The notes beneath the pieces are model-generated. The model was not told where the DNA came from. It did no database searches and saw only the letters and a program-made list of their open reading frames with translations. Both the position numbers and the translations under genes were made by a program. This document shows positions 1 to 8,063 of a stretch of DNA of 64,000 nucleotides, in pieces. How positions within the stretch are numbered: position 1 is the first letter of the stretch; each line of letters opens with the position of its first letter. The stretch is from Flavobacteriaceae bacterium 3519-10 (GTDB lineage Bacteria > Bacteroidota > Bacteroidia > Flavobacteriales > Weeksellaceae): positions 62,001 to 126,000 of the forward strand of contig CP001673.1 of assembly GCA_000023725.1 (NCBI GenBank). Reading direction: 5' to 3'.

Positions 1-598
1 GGTTGGCTTCGAGAAGTTCATCAAGCAGAAAGGTTTTGTAATCGCTTTCTTTATTATTTTCGGCAAGTTGTTTTTTAGCGGTTTCCAAATCGCGGAGCAG
101 CTTTTTATACTCCGAAAATTCCTTTTGATAGTTGATAATCAGTGCTTTGTTTTTCGAAAGACCGTCAACGATTTTAAACTGATATTCATCGCTGAAAAGA
201 TTCGAACTTTCGAACTGGGAATGAATATCGATGAGTTTAGACGATAAACCCCGCAGGGTTTCGAGGGTAACAGGAACGTCATTTATAAACGCACGCGATT
301 TGCCGTTTGGCAAAACTTCCCGGCGGATAATGGTCTGCGTGTCGAAATCGAGGTCGTTTTCTTCAAAGAAATTTCTAAACTGGTCGCTTACCGCGAATTC
401 AGCTTCAACGACGCTTTTTGTTTCGGTATTCTGAAGGGTTTTGGTATCCGCCCTTTCGCCTAATATCAGGCGCAGCGCACCCAGAATAATCGATTTTCCG
501 GCACCTGTTTCACCGGTAATTACCTGTAAACCTTTGTTTAAAGTAATTTCAAGCGAATCGATCAGCGCAAAATTCTGAATGAATATTCTGGAAAGCAT
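1..598 (-). CDS. recN: DNA repair protein RecN, 5' part (runs off the left edge)
   Basis: SMC-like ATPase that acts early in recombinational repair of double-strand breaks. The translation from 598 begins MLSRIFIQNFALIDSLEI and has a clear Walker A, GETGAGKS at residues 29-36, followed by the RecN-type IILGALRLILGERA stretch and the start of the coiled coil. About 199 codons are present; the rest, including the signature motif and Walker B, lies outside the window. It is the last gene of the minus-strand bamD-rpoZ-coaBC-porD-recN cluster, 87 bases after the PorD-like gene. Family assignment is secure from the N-terminus alone. Confidence 0.93.
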   Translation of the reverse strand, partial: MLSRIFIQNFALIDSLEITLNKGLQVITGETGAGKSIILGALRLILGERADTKTLQNTETKSVVEAEFAVSDQFRNFFEENDLDFDTQTIIRREVLPNGKSRAFINDVPVTLETLRGLSSKLIDIHSQFESSNLFSDEYQFKIVDGLSKNKALIINYQKEFSEYKKLLRDLETAKKQLAENNKESDYKTFLLDELLEAN

Positions 599-685
599 GG
601 ATTTGTAAGCAGTTTAGGAAAAAATGAACGGCCGTAAATTTAAGGAAATTAAAAGCGAAAACGAAACTGCGTTATTTCAGGAATC

Positions 686-1591
686 TTATTTCCACTTATT
701 CCATTTGCTGTCGATCTCGCGCGGTGCCAGCGTTACAAATAACGCTTTCAGGTCGGCCATATTTACATTGGCGTTGTTTCCGTTGCTGAAGATGTCGAAG
801 ATTTCCTGTTTTTTTGTGTCGATGAAGAGATTGATCGGATAGTTCATCTGAAAATTATTTTCATACGTTTTCAGCTGCAGCAGCGCCTCTGCAATAATTC
901 TTTTGCCTGAAGCCTGATCCTGTTTTCCCATATTGTCGAGACCCGCGCGGTGGTAGGTATAATAGATGTTGCGCAGCGTATTCTGTTCGGTTTTCAGGAT
1001 ATTGTCGATCAGCGCGCCGCGGGTTCGCGTACCTTCCATCACCGACCAGCCTGCAAAACTCTGGTTTTGAGAATTGTTGGATATTTTCTGTGCTTTTTCG
1101 AACCACGGCTGGCCGCCACGCACTTTAAAGCTGTCGCCGTCGTAGCCTAAAATCGTGTAGATATAGAAACTCACAACGTCGATCAGGTTTTTGCCTGAAA
1201 ACTGCCTTTCGTTAAAAACAAGATTTTCATTTTCGGTATAATCGAAACTGAAGTTAGTGTCGTTAATATTGATTAACGGAGATTCGTACGTTGTGTTAAA
1301 AACCGGCCGAACTGCCTGTACTACAAGGCTTCCTTTGAAATTATTGCTTCCGCTGCGCTCATTGATTACAATTGAGAAGTTACACTTTATCTTTTCGAAA
1401 TTCTGCAATTTCTTCCCCGTCCAGCTGGTGTTATTAATGAAATCGCGTAGGTTTTTTTCGAGGGTTTTATATACCTGAGTGTTGCTGCCGCCAAGCTGCT
1501 GCGCATTGACCTGAACCGTTGCCAGCAATTCCTGTGCGTAGCCTAGCTGAATAGTGAAAACAAGGACGAATATGGTAAATATTTTCTTCAT
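686..1591 (-). CDS. PorD-like protein (DUF4835), predicted type IX secretion component
   Basis: A 301-residue exported protein. It has a typical signal peptide (MKKIFTIFVLVFTIQLGYAQ, cleavage expected before E/L at about residue 20) and no other membrane segment. The remainder resembles the DUF4835 family, found between coaBC and recN across Bacteroidota and named PorD in recent annotation because of its link with type IX secretion. The exact role in the secretion apparatus is not established. It lies 36 bases downstream of coaBC on the same strand and is probably co-transcribed. The family call rests on neighbourhood and overall similarity; the T9SS role is family knowledge, not visible in the sequence. 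Confidence 0.75.
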   Translation of the reverse strand: MKKIFTIFVLVFTIQLGYAQELLATVQVNAQQLGGSNTQVYKTLEKNLRDFINNTSWTGKKLQNFEKIKCNFSIVINERSGSNNFKGSLVVQAVRPVFNTTYESPLININDTNFSFDYTENENLVFNERQFSGKNLIDVVSFYIYTILGYDGDSFKVRGGQPWFEKAQKISNNSQNQSFAGWSVMEGTRTRGALIDNILKTEQNTLRNIYYTYHRAGLDNMGKQDQASGKRIIAEALLQLKTYENNFQMNYPINLFIDTKKQEIFDIFSNGNNANVNMADLKALFVTLAPREIDSKWNKWK

Positions 1592-1627
1592 AATTAAGTA
1601 AAAGTTCAGAACGGAAATTTAGGGATA

Positions 1628-2824
1628 TTATTTCAAAATCAGCTTCTCAACAAGGTTTAAAATATCTTTCGCAACGTCCTTTTTAGGCTTCAGACCGAAT
1701 ACTTCAGTGCTGTTTTTGGTGAGGATTTTTATTCGGTTACTGTCTCCCTGAAAACCCGCACCTTCATCGCGAAGCGAATTCAACACGATCATATCAAGGT
1801 TTTTCTGCTCAAGTTTTGCCATCGCATTTTCCTCTTCGTTCTGGGTCTCAAGTGCAAAGCCAACCAAAAACTGTCCGGTTTTTCTTTCACCCACGGTTCG
1901 TAGGATATCGGGGTTTTTAATCAGTTCTATCGTTAAGTTTTCGTCTTTTTTCTTGATTTTTTCTGTAGCAATTTCTTTCGCTGCATAATCGGCGACTGCT
2001 GCGCTTGCAATTGCGATATCAACAGCTCCAAAATGTTTAAGCGTTTCATTAAACATTTCCCTGGCTGTGGTGACGCGGTGAATTGCAATGTTTGCATTTA
2101 TAGGCTGCAATGCAGTTGGCCCCGAGACCAGAATTACCTTTGCGCCTCGGCTGGCAGCTTCTTCAGCAATTGCAAAACCCATCTTTCCGGACGAATGGTT
2201 TCCGATAAAACGCACTGGATCGATCGGTTCGTAGGTCGGACCCGCTGTGATCAAAACGGTTTTGCCGCTCAGGCTTTTGGTTTGATTAAAAAAATGCTCA
2301 ATATGCTCCGCAATGGTTTCAGGTTCGGCCATTCTTCCCTGGCCAACAAGCCCGCTCGCAAGTTCGCCGGTTTCTGCGGGAATGATGATGTGACCGAAAT
2401 CTTCTGCCAGTTCGAGGTTTTGTCTTGTGGAAGGATGCTGATACATGTCCAGATCCATCGCCGGAGCGATCATTACAGGGCATTTCGCCGACATATACGT
2501 TGCGAGTACCAGATTGTCGCAAAGGCCGTGAACCATCTTTGCAAGGGTGTTTGCGGTGCACGGAGCCACCAGTATAAGATCTGCCCACAAACCAAACTCC
2601 ACATGATTGTTCCACGTGCCGTTATCTGAATAAAAGTCTGAATATACCGGGTTTTTTGAAAGCGTTGAAAGCGTGAGCTTAGATACGAAGTTTTCGGCGG
2701 CCGGCGTCATCAGCACCTGAACTTCGCAGTTCTTCTTTATCAGTTCTCTGATGAGAAAATTTATTTTGTAGGCGGCAATTCCGCCGGAAACACAGATGAG
2801 AATTTTTTTTCCCTGAATTGCCAT
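1628..2824 (-). CDS. coaBC: Bifunctional phosphopantothenoylcysteine decarboxylase / phosphopantothenate-cysteine ligase
   Basis: Two-domain coenzyme A biosynthesis enzyme (398 residues). CoaB joins cysteine to 4'-phosphopantothenate using CTP, and the FMN-dependent CoaC domain decarboxylates the product. The CoaC half (about 1-180) has GGIAAYK at 14-20 and the active-site His at 74. The CoaB half (about 185-398) has TAGPTYEPIDPVRFIGNHSSGKMG, AAVADY at 275-280 and the KIKK lysine motif at 289-292. In the CoaC PxMNxxMW motif this protein reads PAMDLDMY (121-128), with Asp for the usual Asn. The start at 2824 places the Rossmann-type motif at the expected distance from the N-terminus. A terminator-like hairpin lies upstream, after rpoZ. 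Confidence 0.96.
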   Translation of the reverse strand: MAIQGKKILICVSGGIAAYKINFLIRELIKKNCEVQVLMTPAAENFVSKLTLSTLSKNPVYSDFYSDNGTWNNHVEFGLWADLILVAPCTANTLAKMVHGLCDNLVLATYMSAKCPVMIAPAMDLDMYQHPSTRQNLELAEDFGHIIIPAETGELASGLVGQGRMAEPETIAEHIEHFFNQTKSLSGKTVLITAGPTYEPIDPVRFIGNHSSGKMGFAIAEEAASRGAKVILVSGPTALQPINANIAIHRVTTAREMFNETLKHFGAVDIAIASAAVADYAAKEIATEKIKKKDENLTIELIKNPDILRTVGERKTGQFLVGFALETQNEEENAMAKLEQKNLDMIVLNSLRDEGAGFQGDSNRIKILTKNSTEVFGLKPKKDVAKDILNLVEKLILK

Positions 2825-2900
2825 TTATTTTTGCTTTTTTGGTTGAACGAATTTAGGCAAAATTTGAGAAACCCTGCCGCCAGGTACTGATGCAAAATAG

Positions 2901-2931
2901 AAAAACCGCAGTAACAAAGTGTTTCTGCGGC
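2901..2931 (-). terminator. Rho-independent terminator after rpoZ
   Basis: Read on the minus strand, CCGCAG (2930-2925) pairs with CTGCGG (2911-2906). An inner AACA/TGTT pairing is also possible, and the hairpin is followed by a run of five T (2905-2901). It sits between the rpoZ stop and the coaBC start, so it probably ends or attenuates transcripts coming from rpoZ. Confidence 0.7.
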
Positions 2932-2958
2932 TTATTAAATTTTCGGGGTAATTTTCCC

Positions 2959-3282
2959 TTAGTTTTTCTCGTCGGTATTTCTATAGTAGATCTCACCATC
3001 GAGCCATTCCTTGATCGCGATTGATGTTGGCTTAGGAAGTTTTTCGTAATGTTTGGAGATCTCAATTTGCTCTCTGTTCTCGAAAACTTCTTCCAAAGTG
3101 GAATTGTGCACCGCGAATTCATCGAGTTTGTTATGAAGTTCAGAGCGGATTTCAGCATTAATCTGCTCGGCTCTTTTGCCCATAATCACGATGGCTTCGT
3201 AGATTGAACCCACATTTTCTTCGATCTTATCTTTGTCGTACGTGATCGTACTTAGTTCGGCTTTAGAATCTTTAGCGCTCAT
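2959..3282 (-). CDS. rpoZ: DNA-directed RNA polymerase subunit omega
   Basis: A 107-residue Bacteroidota-type omega subunit, which helps assembly and stability of RNA polymerase by binding the beta' subunit. The sequence contains the region VGSIYEAIVIMGKRAEQIN (about residues 25-43), the equivalent of the canonical omega motif for repeated Arg/Lys-rich pairing with beta', and an acidic C-terminus. Its position between bamD and coaBC is the usual one in this phylum. It has its own TATATTTG promoter element at 3312-3319 and a terminator at 2901-2931, so it may be transcribed largely on its own. Confidence 0.9.
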   Translation of the reverse strand: MSAKDSKAELSTITYDKDKIEENVGSIYEAIVIMGKRAEQINAEIRSELHNKLDEFAVHNSTLEEVFENREQIEISKHYEKLPKPTSIAIKEWLDGEIYYRNTDEKN

Positions 3283-3311
3283 TATCGGTAGATTGTTATT
3301 TATAAAGTGTG

Positions 3312-3319
3312 CAAATATA
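3312..3319 (-). promoter_or_regulatory. Predicted -7 element of rpoZ (TATATTTG)
   Basis: Matches the Bacteroidota TAnnTTTG -7 consensus on the minus strand, 30 bases upstream of the rpoZ start, in the 41-base gap after bamD. Confidence 0.6.
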
Positions 3320-3323
3320 AGGC

Positions 3324-4298
3324 TTATTTCTGAATATCGAAAGTAGCTGCTGGCGGAGGTGTCGCAAGGGCAGCACTGTCTCTCGCAATTTGGTTCGCAT
3401 TTTTCTCTGCATCGCGCTGGTCTTTTTCAGCATTCAGGCGTGCTTCTTCCGCTTTCTGTTTGTCCTGAATTTCCTTTTTGCGCTGTTCCACTTTCTGCTC
3501 AAGCTCAAGGAAGGCCGTTTTTTCTTTAGTCAGTTTCGTCCTTAGCTCTGCAGCTAGTTTGGCATTTTCAGTATTCGGTGTATCTCTTTCAACCTGTTTT
3601 GTGAAAGCCAGTGCGCTTTCAATACGGTCTTTTTTAAGGTCGTAAACTGAGTTTACAGCCAGTTCATATTTAGACCTTAAGATATACTCATTGATTTTCG
3701 GGCTTAGTTTCGTACTTGGGAAATCATACAGAACGTTTTCGAACGCTACATTTGCAGCCTTGTAATCCGCCATTTTGAAATATTGCCTTGCGTTTTCGTA
3801 CGCTTTAAACTCGAGTTTATAAGTAAGTTCATCAATCAGTTCATTGATGTTTTTTGATTTTTCCGAATTCGGATAATTGTTAAGAAAGTTCTGCAATTCG
3901 TTGATAGCCAGTTCGGTACTGGTTTGGTCAAGATTATAATCCATTGAACCTTCGTAAAAACAAAGAGCCGACATGTACGCGGCATCTTCAGCGCGTGGAT
4001 CCTGTGGGAAAGTCACCGAAAAGTTCTTGAACTGATGCCCCGCAAGTTTGTAGTTTTTATCGTAATAATTTGCGTAGGCTGAATTATAAACCACGTTGGG
4101 TGCATCATCTGTACCTGCCACAAGGTTAGAAAGTCTTTCGTAGAGCGCAAGTGCGTCGGTCCATTTTTTATTTTCGAAATTTTCGTTCGCAACCTTAAGT
4201 ATATAATCTTTGTCGGCGCTCTTCATGGCCAGATCCTGCTGTCTGTTGCAAGCGGAAAGCGCAAAAAAAGCGAGCAGAACTATCAAATATTTTTTCAT
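3324..4298 (-). CDS. bamD: Outer membrane assembly lipoprotein BamD
   Basis: TPR lipoprotein of the BAM complex that inserts beta-barrel proteins into the outer membrane (324 residues). The N-terminus is a lipoprotein signal with lipobox LSAC and lipidated Cys17. Tetratricopeptide repeats follow at about 28-250, for example NVVYNSAYANYYDKNYKLAG and the FP-containing repeat ends typical of BamD. Beyond residue 250 there is a strongly charged Lys/Glu-rich coiled-coil tail ending in a Pro/Ala stretch, which makes the protein longer than E. coli BamD. First gene of the cluster leading to recN, with a TATTTTTG promoter element at 4346-4353. Confidence 0.92.
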   Translation of the reverse strand: MKKYLIVLLAFFALSACNRQQDLAMKSADKDYILKVANENFENKKWTDALALYERLSNLVAGTDDAPNVVYNSAYANYYDKNYKLAGHQFKNFSVTFPQDPRAEDAAYMSALCFYEGSMDYNLDQTSTELAINELQNFLNNYPNSEKSKNINELIDELTYKLEFKAYENARQYFKMADYKAANVAFENVLYDFPSTKLSPKINEYILRSKYELAVNSVYDLKKDRIESALAFTKQVERDTPNTENAKLAAELRTKLTKEKTAFLELEQKVEQRKKEIQDKQKAEEARLNAEKDQRDAEKNANQIARDSAALATPPPAATFDIQK

Positions 4299-4345
4299 AA
4301 GCCTATCAGTGCAGATATAATTTAGGGTTTCTGCGGTTCAGTTTG

Positions 4346-4353
4346 CAAAAATA
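4346..4353 (-). promoter_or_regulatory. Predicted -7 element of bamD (TATTTTTG)
   Basis: TAnnTTTG match on the minus strand, 48 bases upstream of the bamD start in an AT-rich gap after the TetR gene. Confidence 0.5.
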
Positions 4354-4434
4354 GATTTTTTTTACCAATTGATTTTTTTTTATGAATATTTAACTTAAAT
4401 AAAGCCAGACGCATTATAGCGAATAATTTTTCGG

Positions 4435-5061
4435 TTATTCCGCGTGATAACCAAGTAATGAAAATACCGTTACCAAAAGGTTGGCAAGTACTTTTTCTTC
4501 GGCGTCTTTAAGATAATTTTCCTCTTTTCCGGCGACATACAACTCGTAAAAATTTTTGTTGCGGATCACAAACAGCGCAGAACCGATAATGATGGTAAGA
4601 ATGTCTTCTGCTTTAGGCGCATTGGTGAAAACGCCCGTTACAACGCCTTTTTTCACAACATCCTCCAGTTTAGCGGTGAACGTTGTGTAAAATTCAAGCA
4701 GATCGTCCTTAAGATGTTCGGTATGGCGAAGTTCCTGGGTTACAAATCCATGAAAATAATTATACTTAAAAAGTTGGCTTACAACATGTTTAATAAGTTC
4801 TTTCATCTGCATTTCGGGTTTGCCGTCTTTGATGATCTCTGCAAACTCTGCAAAATGCTCGCGGGTTTTCTGCACGCGGTAGCGGTAGAGGTAAGACATC
4901 ATCTTTTCTTTTGAACCAAAATAATAAGAAATCATAGCCACGTTGATGTTGGCCTGTGAAGAAATATCGCGGATCGAGGTACCTTCAAAACCTTTCTTGG
5001 CAATCAGTTTTTCGGCAACATCGAGTATATGGATCTGTTTATCCGAAAATTTCTTCTTCAT
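4435..5061 (-). CDS. TetR/AcrR family transcriptional regulator
   Basis: A 208-residue one-component regulator. The N-terminal helix-turn-helix is clear: GTSIRDISSQANINVAMISYYF at about residues 25-46, including the YYFGSKEKM recognition-helix end typical of TetR proteins. The C-terminal ligand-binding domain (about 60-208) is helical and not recognisable beyond the family. It is divergent from the TatD-like gene (91-base gap), and bamD lies on the same strand downstream, 136 bases away. Ligand and targets cannot be inferred; autoregulation or control of the divergent gene is only a possibility. Confidence 0.9.
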   Translation of the reverse strand: MKKKFSDKQIHILDVAEKLIAKKGFEGTSIRDISSQANINVAMISYYFGSKEKMMSYLYRYRVQKTREHFAEFAEIIKDGKPEMQMKELIKHVVSQLFKYNYFHGFVTQELRHTEHLKDDLLEFYTTFTAKLEDVVKKGVVTGVFTNAPKAEDILTIIIGSALFVIRNKNFYELYVAGKEENYLKDAEEKVLANLLVTVFSLLGYHAE

Positions 5062-5151
5062 TTTTTTGTAATTTTAGTAAAGTTAAAGAATTTAAGTCAA
5101 ATTCAAACGATTGTTTAAGAAACTAAAAACTGATATTTAGCCCAATTTTCG

Positions 5152-5778
5152 ATGCAGCATTTCGATTTTCATCACCACGATCCCGCACAAGAACACGGGA
5201 TTTATAATTTAAAATATGAAGAAGAACTCCCGACCGGATTGTTTTCAGCTGGCATCCATCCTGATTCGGTTGAAGATCATTTAGAGGAGAAAATGGTTTG
5301 GTTACACAAAGTGGCTCAGGCTGAAAACTGTGTTGCGATCGGTGAATGTGGTCTTGATGGGCGCTTCCTGACTGACGCGCTGCAAGAAGATGTTTTCCGG
5401 AGGCAGATTCTGCTTGCTAACCAGCTTCAAAAGCCTTTGATCATTCATTGCGTAAAAAGATTCCCGGCTCTTATTCGCTATAAAAAGAGCGCGAAAGTTC
5501 CGATGATCATTCACGGATTTAACAAGCGCGAGACTATCGGGCGCGAGTTGCTGATGCATAACTTCTACTTAAGTTTTGGAAAGTCACTGCTGTATAATGT
5601 AGATTTGCAGGGTTTTTTGAAGGACATTCCTTTGAATAGATTATTTCTGGAAACAGATTCTGCTGATGTTGACCTTCAGGAAATCTACGAGAAAGCGGCA
5701 GCTTTAAAAAACATCGGAACCGGCGAAATGGCCGAACAGATTAAATTGAACCTTTTGTCCCTGAAAATAGTAAAATAA
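5152..5778 (+). CDS. TatD family metal-dependent hydrolase
   Basis: Compact member of the TatD deoxyribonuclease family (208 residues, against about 255-265 in E. coli TatD/YcfH). The metal-binding residues of the amidohydrolase-type barrel are present: the HxH near the start (FDFHHHD, residues 4-8), Glu in AIGECGLDGR (about 64), His in LIIHCVK and MIIHGF, and Asp in LETDSAD near the C-terminus. Predicted substrate is DNA or a nucleotide ester; the true substrate is unknown. Its stop codon overlaps the start of tcdA by one base, implying translational coupling. Confidence 0.87.
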   Translation: MQHFDFHHHDPAQEHGIYNLKYEEELPTGLFSAGIHPDSVEDHLEEKMVWLHKVAQAENCVAIGECGLDGRFLTDALQEDVFRRQILLANQLQKPLIIHCVKRFPALIRYKKSAKVPMIIHGFNKRETIGRELLMHNFYLSFGKSLLYNVDLQGFLKDIPLNRLFLETDSADVDLQEIYEKAAALKNIGTGEMAEQIKLNLLSLKIVK

Positions 5779-6530
5779 TGGAGAAAAACTGGCTGGAACG
5801 CACGGAACTTTTGGTTAAAGAAAGCGGTATCGGGAAACTGCAGAACGCAAACCTGCTGATTGTTGGTTTGGGTGGCGTAGGTTCGTTCGCTGCTGAATTT
5901 CTGGCCCGTTCCGGCGTAGGTAAAATGACGATTGTGGATGGCGATGTTGTGGACATTACTAATATCAACCGCCAACTGCCGGCACTTCATTCCAAAATCG
6001 GGCAATCGAAGGTGGAGCTTGTGGCTGAACGCCTTCTCGACATCAACCCTAAGATCCAACTTACTACAATCAACGAATTTCTAAATCCTGAAAGGATGCT
6101 TGAAGTGATCGGCAACGAAAAGTTCGATTATATTTTAGACTGTATCGACAGTGTTACGCCCAAAATCGAGTTGATTAAAGCTGCTAAACGCAAAAGGACT
6201 AAAGTGGTAAGCTGCATGGGCGCCGGCGGAAAAATAGATCCCGCAAAAGTGATGGTTAGGGACATCAGCAAAACCTACAACTGTTTTCTTGCCAAGCAGG
6301 TGCGCAAACGGCTGAAGGCGGATAAGATCGACAAAGGCGTACGCTGCGTGTTTTCAAATGAAATTCAGGACCAGAACAGCCTTAAAATGACTGACGGCAG
6401 CAATTATAAAAGGTCTTTCTACGGTACGATCAGTTTTATTCCCGCCATTTTCGGGTTATACGCGGCGGCTGAAGTCATCAGGTATTTACTTAAACAGAAT
6501 GCCGTTGATCCGGAATCTGCTGATATATAA
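5778..6530 (+). CDS. tcdA: tRNA threonylcarbamoyladenosine dehydratase
   Basis: ThiF/E1-like enzyme (250 residues) that uses ATP to cyclise the t6A residue at tRNA position 37 to ct6A. The nucleotide-binding loop GLGGVGSFAAE is at 30-40, followed by D and NINRQ motifs (VDGDVVDITNINRQLPA) characteristic of the family, then CIDSVTPKIELI and a C-terminal YKRSFYGTISFIPAIFGL segment. The start overlaps the TatD-like stop (TAATG). Length and order match TcdA/CsdL proteins. The organism therefore probably makes ct6A-modified tRNAs, including the tRNA-Asn found at 26455. Confidence 0.9.
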   Translation: MEKNWLERTELLVKESGIGKLQNANLLIVGLGGVGSFAAEFLARSGVGKMTIVDGDVVDITNINRQLPALHSKIGQSKVELVAERLLDINPKIQLTTINEFLNPERMLEVIGNEKFDYILDCIDSVTPKIELIKAAKRKRTKVVSCMGAGGKIDPAKVMVRDISKTYNCFLAKQVRKRLKADKIDKGVRCVFSNEIQDQNSLKMTDGSNYKRSFYGTISFIPAIFGLYAAAEVIRYLLKQNAVDPESADI

Positions 6531-6556
6531 AGAACTACATTTTAAACCGACACATT

Positions 6557-6934
6557 TTGAACGAAAAATATCCCGCGCACGAAAAATTAAAGCAGAAAAA
6601 ACAGATTGAACTGCTTTTCGCGAAAGGCAAATGGCTTTCGTGCGGTAATCTACGGGTTATTTCGCTGGATCTGGATAAGAAACCACAGGATGATGTTGAA
6701 GTTTCAAACCTGAAAGTGGGCGTCTCAGTTTCAAAAAAATACTTTAAAAAAGCAGTGGACCGTAACCGCATCAAGCGGCTGCTGCGCGAAATGTACCGCC
6801 ACAATAAGGCTGAATTTTCGGCACGTTTCGGTGAACATTCATTATCAATGATTTTTTGGGTGTCTAAAGAAATGCCGCCCGACTTCGAAACGCTGCAGCA
6901 AAACTTCCTAACACTTTGTAATTCAAAAAAATAA
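6557..6934 (+). CDS. rnpA: Ribonuclease P protein component
   Basis: Basic 125-residue protein subunit of RNase P, which matures tRNA 5' ends. It carries the RNR signature VDRNRIKRLLREMYR, with R69, N70 and R71 at the centre, and the hydrophobic K+G-VSVSKKYFKKAV strand before it. The reading frame begins at a TTG codon (6557); no in-frame ATG gives the conserved N-terminus (YPAHEKLKQKKQI), so a TTG start is likely. It lies 26 bases after tcdA and is probably in the same operon, rather than beside rpmH as in many other phyla. Confidence 0.92.
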   Translation: MNEKYPAHEKLKQKKQIELLFAKGKWLSCGNLRVISLDLDKKPQDDVEVSNLKVGVSVSKKYFKKAVDRNRIKRLLREMYRHNKAEFSARFGEHSLSMIFWVSKEMPPDFETLQQNFLTLCNSKK

Positions 6935-6957
6935 ACCGCTGCGATGGCATTATTTTG

Positions 6958-6965
6958 TAATTTTG
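6958..6965 (+). promoter_or_regulatory. Predicted -7 element of the DUF4126 gene (TAATTTTG)
   Basis: TAnnTTTG match 28 bases upstream of the start at 6994, in the gap after rnpA. Confidence 0.4.
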
Positions 6966-6993
6966 ATTTGTTCACCTTTAAAAAATTAATACC

Positions 6994-7638
6994 ATGCTCG
7001 CAGACCTTCCTTTTTTACCGCACATCATCAGTGCCTTTATTGGTATCGGATTGGCTGCGGCAACCGGTTTCCGCATATTCATGCCGATGTTTGCTGTGAG
7101 CTTAGCCTCGTATCTGGGGTGGATCCCTGTGAATGAAAGTTTCGCCTGGCTCACCGGATTGCCTACGCTTATCGCCACGGGAATTGCGATGGTTGCGGAA
7201 GTGCTGGCGTACTATATTCCTTTTGTTGATCATCTTTTAGATACGATGTCGGTTCCGCTGGCTACCATTGCCGGTTCGGTGATGTTTGCAAGCCAGTTTA
7301 CGGACCTTGGTACTTTTCCGCAATGGGCACTGGCACTTATTGCGGGCGGAGGTACTGCCGCAGCGATAAGTTCTGGATTTGCAGGAACTAGGGCGGCGTC
7401 AACAGCAACAACGGGCGGGCTTGGGAATTCGGTGGTAGCGACCAGTGAAACTGCGGGCGCCGGAATTATGTCGTTTCTCGCCTTGGCCGCACCTGTTATC
7501 GCGTTCGTTTTAGCGGTGGGAATGGTAATTACAGTTTTTATATTCGGCAGGAAACTTTGGCGGAAATTTAAGAACGGAAGCGGCAAACAACCTAAAACCA
7601 TCCACGTGGACGCGGTTGAAACTAAAAATATCGAATAG
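6994..7638 (+). CDS. DUF4126 family membrane protein
   Basis: A 214-residue integral membrane protein with about five hydrophobic segments rich in Gly/Ala, for example ISAFIGIGLAAATGFRIFMP, the GTAAAISSGFAGTRAAST region and LAAPVIAFVLAVGMVITVFIF, and a basic C-terminal tail. The GFRIF.P and TR.ASTATTGGLGN segments are typical of DUF4126. No function is established. It has a plausible own promoter at 6958 and converges on the half-size TauE gene. Confidence 0.75.
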   Translation: MLADLPFLPHIISAFIGIGLAAATGFRIFMPMFAVSLASYLGWIPVNESFAWLTGLPTLIATGIAMVAEVLAYYIPFVDHLLDTMSVPLATIAGSVMFASQFTDLGTFPQWALALIAGGGTAAAISSGFAGTRAASTATTGGLGNSVVATSETAGAGIMSFLALAAPVIAFVLAVGMVITVFIFGRKLWRKFKNGSGKQPKTIHVDAVETKNIE

Positions 7639-7683
7639 ACTATCGGTGTGATTATCTGAAACGGTGCGGTTGCAGTTGCAATT

Positions 7684-8058
7684 TTATTTTTGAAAAAACA
7701 TTTTCGCCGCCACTGCTACAAGCAGAAAGGCGAATACCTTGCGCAGTGTTTCCTGTGAAACTGCGATCGCGGTTTTGCTGCCGAGATAACTTCCAAGAAC
7801 AAAGCCTACACACAGAAGGAGTGTGGTTTTCAGATCTACATTGCCGGTTTTATAATAGTTCATTACGCCTAAGATTCCAACGGGGAATATCAGCAAAGCC
7901 AGCGTTGTACCCTGTGCACGGTGCTGCGTGAAACCGAACAGCAATACCAGAACCGGCACCATCACGATGCCGCCGCCAATACCTACCATGCCGCTGAGGT
8001 AACCCGCGAACAGGCCCAGAATCATAAGTCCTATAATAACCGTAGCATCCATTTTCAT
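7684..8058 (-). CDS. Half-size TauE/SafE family permease
   Basis: A 124-residue membrane protein with about four transmembrane helices, corresponding to one repeat of the usual eight-helix TauE/SafE permease (compare the 266-residue protein at 20287). The family hallmark GxxGxGGGIVMVPVL is present (GMVGIGGGIVMVPVLVLLFGF, about residues 24-44), followed by the AQGTTLALL segment. TauE-type proteins export sulfite, sulfonates or other anions; the substrate here is unknown. A functional unit would presumably be a dimer. It starts 5 bases after the TPR protein gene, so it is the last gene of the miaB-lptE transcription unit. Confidence 0.83.
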   Translation of the reverse strand: MKMDATVIIGLMILGLFAGYLSGMVGIGGGIVMVPVLVLLFGFTQHRAQGTTLALLIFPVGILGVMNYYKTGNVDLKTTLLLCVGFVLGSYLGSKTAIAVSQETLRKVFAFLLVAVAAKMFFQK

Positions 8059-8063
8059 TTTTT

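Noticed and set aside
2033..2629. 198-codon plus-strand open frame
   Set aside because: It is antisense to coaBC, rich in Cys, Arg and His, and has no recognisable domain; coaBC fully explains the region.
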